DNA of 64,000 nucleotides from contig NZ_JAQBOF010000029.1 in the NCBI RefSeq assembly GCF_028288185.1, positions 124,001 through 188,000 of the forward strand. Reading direction: 5' to 3'. This document shows positions 1 through 8,596 of this stretch, piece after piece. Origin of the DNA: Mucilaginibacter sp. GTDB lineage: Bacteria > Bacteroidota > Bacteroidia > Sphingobacteriales > Sphingobacteriaceae. How positions within the stretch are numbered: position 1 is the stretch's first letter; every line of letters starts with the position of its first letter. Both the position numbers and the translations under genes were made by a program. The notes beneath the pieces were generated by a model. That model was not told where the DNA came from. It searched no databases and saw only the letters and a list, made by a program, of their open reading frames with translations.

Positions 1-623
1 TTTTTTAACTGTTCTGCCAGTTTTTCAACCGGCTCAAAAGCTTCATTACAACGTTGCGTACGTATGGTTAAATCCTCATCACGAAGATGCCCATCATATA
101 CATGTAAACCTATAATATTGATATTGAGTAATCCGGCACATTGCTTATACAGCTCAAAAGCAGCAACAGGCGCAATCCCAGAGCGGTTCATCCCAACATT
201 TAAATCAATATAAATATTAACCATAAGATCATTTTCTCTGGCCAGTTTATTTATTTGTTTTGCTGCGTCTAAATTATCTACCAGGCAGGAAAATTGTGTG
301 TGAGGATATTGTTTTATTAAAGCAATAAACCGATTTATTTTAGGGCCGATGGGTTGATAGGCCAACAAAACATCCTTAACGGCGCATAGCCCTAACATTT
401 CGGCTTCGGCAATGGTGGCGCATTTAAATTTGCTAATGCCTGCCTCCATACATAAAAAAACCGCTTCTTTACATTTATGCGTCTTTACGTGCGGCCTTAA
501 CCTGTCAATATTATCTACTTTACTTTTTAGTAAAGCGATATTATGTTTAACACGATCTGGATATACTACCAATGCCGGCGTATCCAGCAGATCAACATCT
601 AAAATATTAAACCAGTTTTCCAT
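1..623 (-). CDS. D-threonine aldolase / alanine-racemase-fold PLP enzyme, 3' end beyond window
   Basis: The first 207 codons of a fold-type III PLP enzyme run from an ATG at 623 off the left edge. The translation opens MENWFNILDVDLLDTPALVV and soon shows RPHVKTHK, the motif holding the PLP-binding lysine in the D-threonine aldolase / DSD1 family. A later NVGMNRSG stretch also fits. Known family members cleave D-beta-hydroxy-amino acids to glycine and an aldehyde, using PLP and a divalent metal. The metal-binding C-terminal half is not in the window, so D-serine dehydratase-like or another specificity remains possible. It lies 13 bp downstream of the RidA gene, and the pair is probably co-transcribed: RidA proteins remove reactive enamines made by PLP enzymes. 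Confidence 0.85.
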   Translation of the reverse strand, partial: MENWFNILDVDLLDTPALVVYPDRVKHNIALLKSKVDNIDRLRPHVKTHKCKEAVFLCMEAGISKFKCATIAEAEMLGLCAVKDVLLAYQPIGPKINRFIALIKQYPHTQFSCLVDNLDAAKQINKLARENDLMVNIYIDLNVGMNRSGIAPVAAFELYKQCAGLLNINIIGLHVYDGHLRDEDLTIRTQRCNEAFEPVEKLAEQLK

Positions 624-636
624 GGAATGAAATTGG

Positions 637-1101
637 TTATTCTAATTCAAATAAAGCCTCTATCTCTACAGGTATATTATCAGGCAGTGAGCCAAAGCCT
701 ACTGCACTACGTACGCCGATACCGTTTTCGGGTCCCCAAACCTGCGCAAAAAGTTCACTACAACCGTTAATGATATAGGGGTGTTTTTCAAAATCAGGCG
801 TGCAGTTTACCATGCCCAAAACTTTAATAACCCGCTTTACTTTATTTAAACTACCCAGGTTAGTTTTTATGGTCGATAATATAGCCAAACCAACTTGCCT
901 TGCGGCCAGCTTGCCATTTTCCATATCAATGGTTTCGCCAATACGGCCTATGATTAAGCTCTTATCATCCTGAACAGTACCGTGACCTGATACATACAGG
1001 TATTTACCATCAATTAAATAGGGCTTGTAAACGCCTAGCGGAGTTGGTGCAGGTGGAAGTTTTAAACCGGTTTGTTCAAAATTTTCTTCAGGAGTGTTCA
1101 T
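637..1101 (-). CDS. RidA (YjgF/YER057c/UK114) family protein
   Basis: This 154-residue protein has the trimeric RidA fold pattern: an internal LYVSGHG strand and a C-terminal VRSAVGFGSLP...VEIEALFE block. The arginine in VRSAVG matches the conserved substrate-binding arginine of the family. RidA enzymes hydrolyse reactive 2-aminoacrylate or other imine intermediates. The protein is somewhat longer than classical RidA (~130 residues), which fits the larger RidA subgroups that are not all deaminases. It sits between the PLP enzyme and the SGNH gene on the same strand. It is likely cytosolic because no signal peptide is seen. Confidence 0.9.
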   Translation of the reverse strand: MNTPEENFEQTGLKLPPAPTPLGVYKPYLIDGKYLYVSGHGTVQDDKSLIIGRIGETIDMENGKLAARQVGLAILSTIKTNLGSLNKVKRVIKVLGMVNCTPDFEKHPYIINGCSELFAQVWGPENGIGVRSAVGFGSLPDNIPVEIEALFELE

Positions 1102-1145
1102 AGTAAATTGATGATTTATGTATCATCAAATATACTGTCTTAACG

Positions 1146-2342
1146 CTATTTATTAAGCAGGAAATAAACTATACGGCAAGCGTTGCCTTTACTGCTCTTA
1201 ATTTTTTCGTTACTGATAGTTAACTTTAACTCGTGGTTACCATTCTTTAATCCACTGCCAAACAATACATACCATGGCAAATGCAGAAACGAACTCCATT
1301 GTGTGTACAGGTCAATATGCTGTTCAGCGCCATTGTCAATAGTATAATTAACAATACCTGCATCAGGGCCTGATACGATAACCATACCTATAGCATTGCC
1401 CTTAAATTTTAAACTTAACGTGGCACCTGCTTTGGTGCTTTCTAATACCGGCACTTTCACAAAACCATCCCTGGTACCAACATGGTCAACAGGTGTCCAA
1501 TATTTGTTTAAAATCCAATCAGAATTATATTGCGCATTTTCAATATTCAAATAGCTTCCGTTAACGAAACTATCCTTATTTATCATGTTTATAGCGGCAA
1601 ATGGGTGTTTCTCTTTTTTAGCATTTGGACTATTCAACTCTGCCGACAACAAAGTCTTGATAGCTTCAAAATACAACCGCTGACCAAAAGGCGATGGGTG
1701 CAGATCTTTAAAATCTTTCTTCCAACTAAATTCTTTATTGGCAATCTTATCGCTTACGGCTTTAGCTAAATTTATAGAAGGCAAGTTATAATGGCCGGCA
1801 ATTAATTCGTGGTTTGCAATGGATGTGGGAACCAACCCTTTGTTATAAATACTTGTTTTATCAGGGTCAGCAAAGGACATCATCACCATATCCATAAACG
1901 GGTTATTTTTATTGGCATGCCGCACAATCCCTTCTAATGATTGTACTTGTGTTACACTATCAGTACCGTTTACCTGATCATTAACCGCTGCTTCCAGGAA
2001 TAATAGATCCACTTTACCCGAATCCAGCACATCCCTTTGTAACCTAAAAACATGGGGCAAACTCCCAAGTGACGGGATACCCGCAGCAATAAATTTAAAT
2101 TTTACTTTAGGATAGGTATCCTTTAAATAGCCGGATACCATTTCCTTCCAACCGGGATTGTAGGTTATTGAACCACCTAAAAAAGCAACTGTTACTATTT
2201 GCTGATTGTTGATGGCGTAAGCTGTATTACTTAATCCACCTCTTTTTTCGATATAATTACTAAATGGCAGAGGCTGTATTTGTGCTGATGCATTGAGGCA
2301 ACAAATAATAAACAAGAAAACCAGCAGATATTTTTTAGTCAT
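1146..2342 (-). CDS. Secreted SGNH/GDSL hydrolase, probable carbohydrate esterase
   Basis: The protein has 398 residues. An N-terminal signal peptide (MTKKYLLVFLFIICCLNASA) implies export. The SGNH blocks are present: GGSIT near residue 56 carries the nucleophilic serine, AAVNDQ gives the block III asparagine, and DLHPSPFG near residue 215 supplies the catalytic Asp/His pair. The C-terminal third (about residues 270-398) looks like a beta-sandwich. The stop lies 2 bp before the GH95 gene on the operon side, so the two are almost certainly co-transcribed. Deacetylation of fucosylated or acetylated plant glycans is an inference from that pairing. Confidence 0.88.
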   Translation of the reverse strand: MTKKYLLVFLFIICCLNASAQIQPLPFSNYIEKRGGLSNTAYAINNQQIVTVAFLGGSITYNPGWKEMVSGYLKDTYPKVKFKFIAAGIPSLGSLPHVFRLQRDVLDSGKVDLLFLEAAVNDQVNGTDSVTQVQSLEGIVRHANKNNPFMDMVMMSFADPDKTSIYNKGLVPTSIANHELIAGHYNLPSINLAKAVSDKIANKEFSWKKDFKDLHPSPFGQRLYFEAIKTLLSAELNSPNAKKEKHPFAAINMINKDSFVNGSYLNIENAQYNSDWILNKYWTPVDHVGTRDGFVKVPVLESTKAGATLSLKFKGNAIGMVIVSGPDAGIVNYTIDNGAEQHIDLYTQWSSFLHLPWYVLFGSGLKNGNHELKLTISNEKIKSSKGNACRIVYFLLNK

Positions 2343-2344
2343 AA

Positions 2345-4612
2345 TTATATACTTGGAGTAAACACGTAAGATTTACCAGCCTGTGTACTAAATGAATATT
2401 TAAAACCTGTTGTCGATTTTGATTTAGAAAAACCAAAAACAGCTTTAAGCGCACTTACACTGCGCAAACTACATGTACCTCCAGAAAGTGATTTAACAAC
2501 TAACTTACTTACTTTGCCGTTTTTCCATTGCAGCTCGGTAATTTCAAAATTACCACGGGCCTTTAAACCTTTAACAATACCACTGGGCCAGGCAGATGGT
2601 AAGGCCGGTAAAAGTTGGATCTCGCCTGTTTGGCTTTGTATCAACATTTCGGCAACGCCTGTAGTATAACCAAAGTTACCATCTATCTGGAAAGGCGGGT
2701 GCGCACAAAGCAAGTTCGAGTAAATACCGCCGCCTTCGTTATAATCTGTGCCTTCTGAACCGGCAAGAGTAATGAAATTTTTAAGTATGATGTAGGCATG
2801 ATCCCCATCTTGTAATCTTGCCCAAAAATTAATTTTCCAGGCCATAGACCAACCGGTAGATGCATCGCCACGGGCTAATAAACTTGTTTTGGCAGCAGCA
2901 GCCAGTTCTGGCGTAGTAATAGTACTTATCTGGTGGCCGGGATATACCGCAAACAAATGCGATACGTGGCGATGTGTATCTTTTGGGTCGTCCCTATCGG
3001 TTTCCCACTCCTGCAATTGGCCCCATTTGCCTATTTTAGGTTTTAGCAAATGCGCCTTCAAATCGGCTATATGATCTTTGTAAGATGGATCAATTCCTAA
3101 AATTTGAGCAGCTTCTATATAGTTGGTAAACAGATCATATATAATCTGTTGATCGTGCGATACCCCGTCTTCTGTAGGCCCATGTTCGGGCGACCAACCC
3201 ATTGGTGAAACTAACGTTCCGTCATCCCGTCTTTTTAAATGATCATCCCAAAACTCGCACACCTCTTTTAAAATGGGATAGGCAAAAGTCTTTAAATAGT
3301 CTTTGTTCTTTGTAAAGGTATAATGATCCCAAAGCGCTTGGGCATACCAGGCGCTGCCGGGGATATTCCATTTATAGCTATCACCCCCAAACGAGTTATT
3401 TTCTGTTCTGACTGTCCAACCGCGCACGTGGCCGTACTCTTTACGGGTGTGTATTTTGGCAACTTCTCTGATACTGTTGATATAATCCAGATATGGAACA
3501 GCACATTCTGATAAGTTGGTTGGTTCGGCCAGCCAATAATTCATTTGGATGTTGATGTTAGAGTGATAATCGCTGCCCCATGGCGGATTGTTACTTTCGT
3601 TCCATAATCCCTGCAAATTTGCAGGCAGGCCACCTTTTCTTGATGAACTGATCAGCAAATATCTGCCAAACTGAAACTGTAAAGCCTCTAACCCATGATC
3701 TGGTAAGGTTTTATAATTGATAATTCGCTGTTTGGTGGTTAATGCCTGTTGAGCAGCGCTTGTTTCTGCTAAACTCAATGATACGGTGCTGAACAATTTT
3801 TGATAATCACTAACGTGATTATTAAGCAACATTGCATAAGGCTTTGTTGTAGTTTGAGCTAATATTCTTTTAATCTTTATATCAGGTTCTTCGCCCTTCC
3901 AGTTTTGCTCGCGTTTGTTGCTAAAGTTGGTAGCGGCGGTAAATAAAATGGTAATAGCATCGGCGCTATTTATTTTTAGTTTCGAGCCGCTTTCTATATT
4001 ACTTGAGCCATTCTCTAATTTAACCAAAGCTGTAGCCTGGTAAGTCATTCCATTAGGCAACTTGCCTGCAAATTGTATGCTTGTACCATTTGCTGTAACC
4101 TGCGCACCATGGGCATCAGTTAAACTTAAAATCCCCGAGTAAGCGCCTTTTTTATTCGCTGTAAATCGCAGCACCATCACTTTATCCGGAAAGCTGCAAA
4201 AATACTCGCGGCTATATTGAATGTTATTTTGCGTATAGCTAACATGGTGCAATGCTTTACTAATATCCAACTCTCTTTTATAATTGTCAAAGTCCTGTCC
4301 TTTGTTGTCGAAATCAATAAACAGATCACCAAAGGCCTGGTAGGCTCCGCGATTGTTTTCATCACCTGTCCATAGCGTATTATCATTAAATTGGATATGC
4401 TCCTGGTCAACACCGCCGAATACCATTCCTCCTATCCTTCCATTACCTATGGGGTAGGCTTCTTTCATCCATATAGCAGCAGGTTTATCGTCCCATATTC
4501 TGTTTGTTGATTGTGGTGCAGGCTTGTTTTGCGCAACCAAATTTTGCATCGGGAATAGCAGGCAGAATAAAACTAGTTTAATAAGAAACTTATTTCTTTT
4601 AAATGGATTCAT
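2345..4612 (-). CDS. Glycoside hydrolase family 95 (alpha-L-fucosidase-like)
   Basis: This 755-residue protein starts at the ATG at 4612; the only longer option begins with TTG. It has a signal peptide ending near LVAQ and the typical GH95 opening (PIGNGRIGGMVFGG...FNDNTLWTG). The family's catalytic (alpha/alpha)6 blocks are visible: NINIQMNYW near residue 355 carries the two asparagines that activate the base water, SPEHG near 472 carries the acid glutamate, and QIDGNFG near 642 holds the conserved aspartate. GH95 enzymes release terminal alpha-1,2-L-fucose or L-galactose by inversion. It is likely periplasmic or surface-bound and paired with the SGNH esterase downstream. Confidence 0.93.
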   Translation of the reverse strand: MNPFKRNKFLIKLVLFCLLFPMQNLVAQNKPAPQSTNRIWDDKPAAIWMKEAYPIGNGRIGGMVFGGVDQEHIQFNDNTLWTGDENNRGAYQAFGDLFIDFDNKGQDFDNYKRELDISKALHHVSYTQNNIQYSREYFCSFPDKVMVLRFTANKKGAYSGILSLTDAHGAQVTANGTSIQFAGKLPNGMTYQATALVKLENGSSNIESGSKLKINSADAITILFTAATNFSNKREQNWKGEEPDIKIKRILAQTTTKPYAMLLNNHVSDYQKLFSTVSLSLAETSAAQQALTTKQRIINYKTLPDHGLEALQFQFGRYLLISSSRKGGLPANLQGLWNESNNPPWGSDYHSNINIQMNYWLAEPTNLSECAVPYLDYINSIREVAKIHTRKEYGHVRGWTVRTENNSFGGDSYKWNIPGSAWYAQALWDHYTFTKNKDYLKTFAYPILKEVCEFWDDHLKRRDDGTLVSPMGWSPEHGPTEDGVSHDQQIIYDLFTNYIEAAQILGIDPSYKDHIADLKAHLLKPKIGKWGQLQEWETDRDDPKDTHRHVSHLFAVYPGHQISTITTPELAAAAKTSLLARGDASTGWSMAWKINFWARLQDGDHAYIILKNFITLAGSEGTDYNEGGGIYSNLLCAHPPFQIDGNFGYTTGVAEMLIQSQTGEIQLLPALPSAWPSGIVKGLKARGNFEITELQWKNGKVSKLVVKSLSGGTCSLRSVSALKAVFGFSKSKSTTGFKYSFSTQAGKSYVFTPSI

Positions 4613-4849
4613 AGTAAGAGGCAACTTATCGGTTTATATTAAGTCAATACAAATGTAATGTTAGTGGCAGTTAAGAAATTATGCAATATTGTCATTGTAC
4701 TTAATGATATTGCCACAAATTGGATTATATTGTTTATAACATTCAGGTTCCAATTGGGCGATGCAACAAATTAACTCAACTTAGTGCAAAATCTTATTGA
4801 GTAATTGTGTAATCAGATATCTTTATCATCAATTCAGGAATCAACACTT
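4613..4849. promoter_or_regulatory. Divergent promoter region with nested inverted repeats
   Basis: This AT-rich 237-bp gap separates the GH95 operon from the divergent haem/FG-GAP gene. It contains GTGGCA (4664-4669) and TGCCAC (4711-4716) as an inverted pair. Nested inside are GCAATAT (4683-4689) with ATATTGC (4707-4713), and TCATT with AATGA. The arrangement suggests an operator or a cruciform-capable site controlling one or both genes. No regulator gene is adjacent. Confidence 0.4.
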
Positions 4850-6454
4850 ATGCGGTCACTCAACAAAATAGTCGTTATTACATTGCTTGCCTTTATGGTT
4901 GCAATACTTATTCAATGTAATAGTGAAACTGGCAAATCGACCGCTGTATCGACTTCGCGAGACACCTTTCCTGATAGTGATGTGATGAAAGGAAAGGCAT
5001 TGGCTGCAAATTACTGTCAATCATGCCATAAATTGCCCGATCCGTCTTTACTGGATAAAGAAACTTGGCGTAATGGTGTCCTACCCGAAATGGAGTTATA
5101 CCTGGGGATTCAATCTCCGGCTGTGGCCAGTATGTTAAGACAACCCGGCAGCGACCTGGATTACATGCCTGATAGTGCACAAATGGATACCGTAAAATGG
5201 AAGCAGATAGCCGCCTACTTTATTACAAAAGCGCCAGATCATCTACCTATACCGAAAAAGACATTACTAATACACCAATTACCTTTCTTTAAAATAGAAC
5301 CCGCACCTGCCGAATGGTTTGCAACTCGGGCGATAACATCATACGTTAAAATCGATACCAGTGTGTCTCCGCATAGGCTTATTGTAAATGACGGCATGAC
5401 CAATAAGTTAATTATTTTAAATGATAGATCACAAACACTAAAGTCATCAGTTTTAACAGGTGCTATTGTAGATATGTCATTCCAAAAAAATAAAATTACT
5501 GCTGTTACTATTGGTAAAGACTTGTATGCAAATAACTTTAAAAACGGCGATGTTAGAGAAATGACTATCGATAAAAGCGGTGTAATTACGCCAAAAGACA
5601 AGCCGCTTTTTAGTCAATTACGCCGCCCGATAGCAGTTAACATAGCAGATCTTAACCAGGACGGAAAGAAGGATTACCTTATTGCACAATTCGGTAAAAT
5701 GGTGGGTAGGTTAAGTTGGATGGAAAATCTGGGACATGGTTTTAAGGAGCATATATTAAGACAAAAGCCAGGATGTATAAAAACTATTATTGATTATAGC
5801 AATAAAGAAAAACGGCCAGACATCTGGGCACTTTTTGCGCAAGGTGATGAAGGTGTTTTTCTATATAAAAATGATGGCAAAGGCGGTTTTGAAGAAAAGC
5901 AAGTATTAAGTTTTCCACCATCATACGGTTCAAGTTCCTTTGTGTTAGTTGATTTTAATGGCGATGGATTTAAAGATATAATTTATACCTGCGGGGATAA
6001 TGGTGATTACAGTCAGATATTAAAGCCTTACCACGGGGTGTACATTTATTTAAATGATGGCAAAAACAACTTCACTCAAAAGTATTTTTATCCTATAAAT
6101 GGTTGTTATAAGGCTATTGCCAGAGATTTTGATGGGGATGGCGATCTGGACATTGCTACCATTAGTGAATTTCCATCAGCAGTAACACCCTGGGAAGCAT
6201 TTATATACTTTGAAAATAAGGGGAATTTTAATTTCCAAACTTATACGTTGCCCTTAAATACACCATTTCAAAGAGGAATGACTATGGATGCCGCAGATAT
6301 AGATGGCGATGGAAAAACCGATCTGCTATTGGGTAATGGATTTTATAATACTGATTCACGCAGCAATGCCACACAGCCTCTGTTTATTGTTTTAAAAAAC
6401 ATATCTATTTTTCATCAAAATAAATTAAAGCCTGATAAATTTATCAAGCTTTAA
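4850..6454 (+). CDS. Lipoprotein with cytochrome c haem motif and FG-GAP/VCBS repeats
   Basis: The 534-residue protein starts at ATG 4850, because the hydrophobic lipoprotein signal (LLAFMVAILIQC) then lies in the right place; an upstream TTG is less plausible. Lipidation is expected on the cysteine near residue 23. CQSCH at about residues 56-60 is a c-type haem attachment site. The rest carries calcium-binding FG-GAP/VCBS repeats with DLNQDGKKD, DFNGDGFKD, DFDGDGDLD and DIDGDGKTD loops, which normally build a beta-propeller. An extracytoplasmic redox or polysaccharide-binding role is inferred. Function is unassigned, but the architecture is common near Bacteroidota glycan genes. Confidence 0.85.
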   Translation: MRSLNKIVVITLLAFMVAILIQCNSETGKSTAVSTSRDTFPDSDVMKGKALAANYCQSCHKLPDPSLLDKETWRNGVLPEMELYLGIQSPAVASMLRQPGSDLDYMPDSAQMDTVKWKQIAAYFITKAPDHLPIPKKTLLIHQLPFFKIEPAPAEWFATRAITSYVKIDTSVSPHRLIVNDGMTNKLIILNDRSQTLKSSVLTGAIVDMSFQKNKITAVTIGKDLYANNFKNGDVREMTIDKSGVITPKDKPLFSQLRRPIAVNIADLNQDGKKDYLIAQFGKMVGRLSWMENLGHGFKEHILRQKPGCIKTIIDYSNKEKRPDIWALFAQGDEGVFLYKNDGKGGFEEKQVLSFPPSYGSSSFVLVDFNGDGFKDIIYTCGDNGDYSQILKPYHGVYIYLNDGKNNFTQKYFYPINGCYKAIARDFDGDGDLDIATISEFPSAVTPWEAFIYFENKGNFNFQTYTLPLNTPFQRGMTMDAADIDGDGKTDLLLGNGFYNTDSRSNATQPLFIVLKNISIFHQNKLKPDKFIKL

Positions 6455-6458
6455 TTTA
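6421..6458. terminator. 38-bp near-perfect palindrome over a stop codon
   Basis: All but one of the 19 base pairs match in a fully symmetric palindrome centred between 6439 and 6440; the single mismatch is C6432/A6447. It spans the last codons and stop (TAA at 6452-6454) of the FG-GAP gene. It could act as a transcription terminator or mRNA 3'-end stabiliser, although the T tract that follows is weak. Confidence 0.55.
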
Positions 6459-6510
6459 TGACCGGCTTTCACGTTAGCGACCAATATCGCCTTCACACCT
6501 TCAGCGACCA

Positions 6511-6600
6511 AAGGCGGTGAGGGAGGGATTCGAACCTATCACCATATATCTTTATGAATCAGTGTGTTAAACTAACGTCAACCAATTGAACTACACGAAT
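6511..6600 (-). pseudogene. Degenerate tRNA-like sequence
   Basis: Read on the minus strand, the segment has a D-arm-like TAGTTCAATTGG, a CAT-anticodon-like TTCATAA loop and a perfect T-loop core GGTTCGAATCC followed by CCTCACCGCC. The T-stem has mismatches beyond two pairs, the anticodon stem does not close, and the 5' acceptor strand does not pair with the 3' end. It is therefore probably not a working tRNA. It is more likely a tRNA remnant, possibly of an integration site, because the accessory PRTRC region starts right after it. Confidence 0.45.
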
Positions 6601-6775
6601 AACTCACTTTTTCTTTCGGGTATCTCCAATCGTCTAAACAAATATACAAAAATTATTCTTTCGTAAGTATAAGAATGACAGCTTTTAAGTGTCAAAAAAA
6701 ATAAAAAATCCTCCATGAAAGCGCCCCTTGTTTTGCCACCTTTGAAACAGATCATCCAGCAAAACAATGGGCGAA

Positions 6776-6802
6776 AAAATGGGGCTCCGCATCGCGGAGC
6801 CC
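6776..6802 (-). terminator. Rho-independent terminator of the PRTRC operon
   Basis: GGGCTCCGC (6782-6790) and GCGGAGCCC (6794-6802) form a perfect 9-bp GC-rich stem with a 3-nt loop. On the minus strand it is followed by a run of six Ts after one C. It lies about 50 bp downstream of the last gene of the minus-strand cassette. Confidence 0.85.
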
Positions 6803-6852
6803 GCCGGACAATTTTAAAAATCAGCCTGTATTTAACACAAGTAATTAGACCG

Positions 6853-7002
6853 CTAAATTTCTACGATAATACAATCCTGACAATCTGTTGCCTCTATTTC
6901 CGCTTCTTCTTTAGTATCAAATATAAGATTGCTCCCATTTTCATCGGTAACAATGATTGCGCACTCTGCGCCACCAATAGCTTCAATTATTATATAACTC
7001 AT
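6853..7002 (-). CDS. Small 49-residue hypothetical protein at the end of the PRTRC operon
   Basis: An ATG at 7002 opens a 49-codon frame (MSYIIIEAIGGAECAIIVTD...) ending at 6855-6853. It has clean beta-strand patterning and a C-terminal CQDC pair that could bind metal or form a disulfide. It lies 23 bp after the ThiF gene and before the terminator, so it is probably the last cistron of the cassette. I do not recognise the family. Confidence 0.6.
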   Translation of the reverse strand: MSYIIIEAIGGAECAIIVTDENGSNLIFDTKEEAEIEATDCQDCIIVEI

Positions 7003-7025
7003 GTTCTTAAATTTATTGTTAGTCC

Positions 7026-7847
7026 TTATGCTACCTTCAATGGCTGTGTCCTAAAATCTTTGAGGTTCAAAAAGAAACCCCTGTTAAATAATATGCCCTC
7101 CCGAAATAATTGCCACAATAACGATGCACCTATATTAGCCAATGCGGAATTGATAAACAAATCCTGTTTGGTCAGGGCATCTGCCAACGAACAGCTTGGC
7201 GTATTATCGGTGGTTTCCGATGCCTTTAATAACTCGCCAAATTCATCGGTTACCATAGGCAGGGTTTCTGCGGTGCGGTATTGTTTGGAATCGGGCTGTT
7301 TGATTTTAGCAATTGTGGACAGGATAACCTGCCCTGTTTCCCTGCTGTTGCCAAAATCCATATAATAAAGCGGTTGGCTACGGCTGTTGCTCATGCGTTT
7401 AGTCAGCGTTTTCAGGATGTGTGCAATATCTTCTCTTGCCTGCACCGTATCGACACAACCGATGGTAATGGTCGCCCATGCGCTTTCCTTATTACCGCTA
7501 TAGGTCATATCATATTTTTCGGTGATTGCTTTCCAGTTCGTTCCGAAGAAACGGTTGATGCGGTTAATCAATGCTACGGACTTAGGTAAACCCAATTCGG
7601 CGGTCGTAAATAATTGCCTTGCCAAATTAGCCCTGCTAACGGTATCATCATCAAATAGCCTGACAAATAAGCCAGGGTGATTGAGGGCGACCAACGCCTG
7701 GCTCATTCTTGCCAATGCGGTCAGTACCTGACCACCGGTACCCCCTGCGCCAATCAGGTTGACGGTAACAGGATTGTACGGTTGTAATAATTCCTTGTTT
7801 ACAATATGCACGGCTGTGCGGTTATCGTTTGCTTTCGTCTTTTTCAT
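7026..7847 (-). CDS. PRTRC system ThiF-family (E1-like) protein
   Basis: The 273-residue protein has an E1/ThiF Rossmann start: VNLIGAGGTGG at about residues 29-39, followed by FDDDTVSRANLARQLF, which matches the ATP-binding aspartate and arginine region. It is a single E1 domain without JAB or E2 fusion. In known PRTRC (ParB-Related, ThiF-Related Cassette) loci it accompanies proteins B, C, E and F. By homology it would adenylate the C-terminal glycine of a ubiquitin-like partner; its biological role is unknown. Its start overlaps the stop of the upstream protein B gene by 4 bp, showing translational coupling. Confidence 0.9.
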   Translation of the reverse strand: MKKTKANDNRTAVHIVNKELLQPYNPVTVNLIGAGGTGGQVLTALARMSQALVALNHPGLFVRLFDDDTVSRANLARQLFTTAELGLPKSVALINRINRFFGTNWKAITEKYDMTYSGNKESAWATITIGCVDTVQAREDIAHILKTLTKRMSNSRSQPLYYMDFGNSRETGQVILSTIAKIKQPDSKQYRTAETLPMVTDEFGELLKASETTDNTPSCSLADALTKQDLFINSALANIGASLLWQLFREGILFNRGFFLNLKDFRTQPLKVA

Positions 7848-8596
7848 CGGATTAAATCTTTTACTGTTCTGCCATTTTTTATTAACTCATGCTGTGGAAA
7901 CTCCCTGCCTGTGCCGACCTGCTCCTGCCACAACTGCACCAAATTACCTTTGCAATGCCGATGGTTGCCGAGTGTGTGGGTGAAATAGCTGTTAAAAAAA
8001 TACGTTTCCCATTGTGCTATGAACTGCTCCAAATGAGTTTGTCGGTCGATATTGATATTTACTGTACCCATGCAAACGCTACCGTCCTGTGAGAGATTAA
8101 ATAAAGGCGCATAATACAATGAGGTATCAGCGTTTGGCTTTGCCTTGCCTTTTAAGGCAAAGACCTGTAGACGCTCTTTAGTGGCTTTCCAAAGCATGGC
8201 AGGTATCTTGGTCTTACCCGATGGAATGCCCAAGCTGTCCGTAAAGAACAGGTCAATTTCCTGTGGCGGGGTACACCAAATCGCATAGCCGTTATTTTGA
8301 GCATTGACGTAAATTAACTTTGATGGTAAAACACCCCTGCATTGCAGGTAGGTAGTTTTAAGTTCCTGTGTGGATTGCATCAATTCGCTTAACAGCATCA
8401 TTTCCGTAATGGATAAAGGATGGGCATTGATTGGATTGCCGTGCTTGCCAATATCATAGCTTTCCACGTAAATATCGCTTTCCCTGCGGTCGTGGCTTTG
8501 GCTTTCCTGTTCTACAGACTGATAAATCAACAGGGCTTTGACAGGCAGATATTGTTCGTTAAATGTTTGGCTCACGTTCTTCATAGTCATGGTCAT
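7844..8596 (-). CDS. PRTRC system protein B
   Basis: The 250-residue protein matches PRTRC protein B in its start region (FNEQYLPVKALLIYQ) and in its position directly upstream of the ThiF gene. Three in-frame ATG codons occur at 8596, 8590 and 8584, and all overlap the end of the preceding gene. Protein B has been proposed in comparative studies to be an E2-like partner of the ThiF protein; that link is from memory and is not visible as a clear catalytic motif here. Function is unknown. Confidence 0.82.
   Translation of the reverse strand: MTMTMKNVSQTFNEQYLPVKALLIYQSVEQESQSHDRRESDIYVESYDIGKHGNPINAHPLSITEMMLLSELMQSTQELKTTYLQCRGVLPSKLIYVNAQNNGYAIWCTPPQEIDLFFTDSLGIPSGKTKIPAMLWKATKERLQVFALKGKAKPNADTSLYYAPLFNLSQDGSVCMGTVNINIDRQTHLEQFIAQWETYFFNSYFTHTLGNHRHCKGNLVQLWQEQVGTGREFPQHELIKNGRTVKDLIR

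Noticed and set aside
6511..6600. A working tRNA-Met or similar
   Set aside because: Acceptor, anticodon and most T-stem pairs do not form; only the loops resemble a tRNA.
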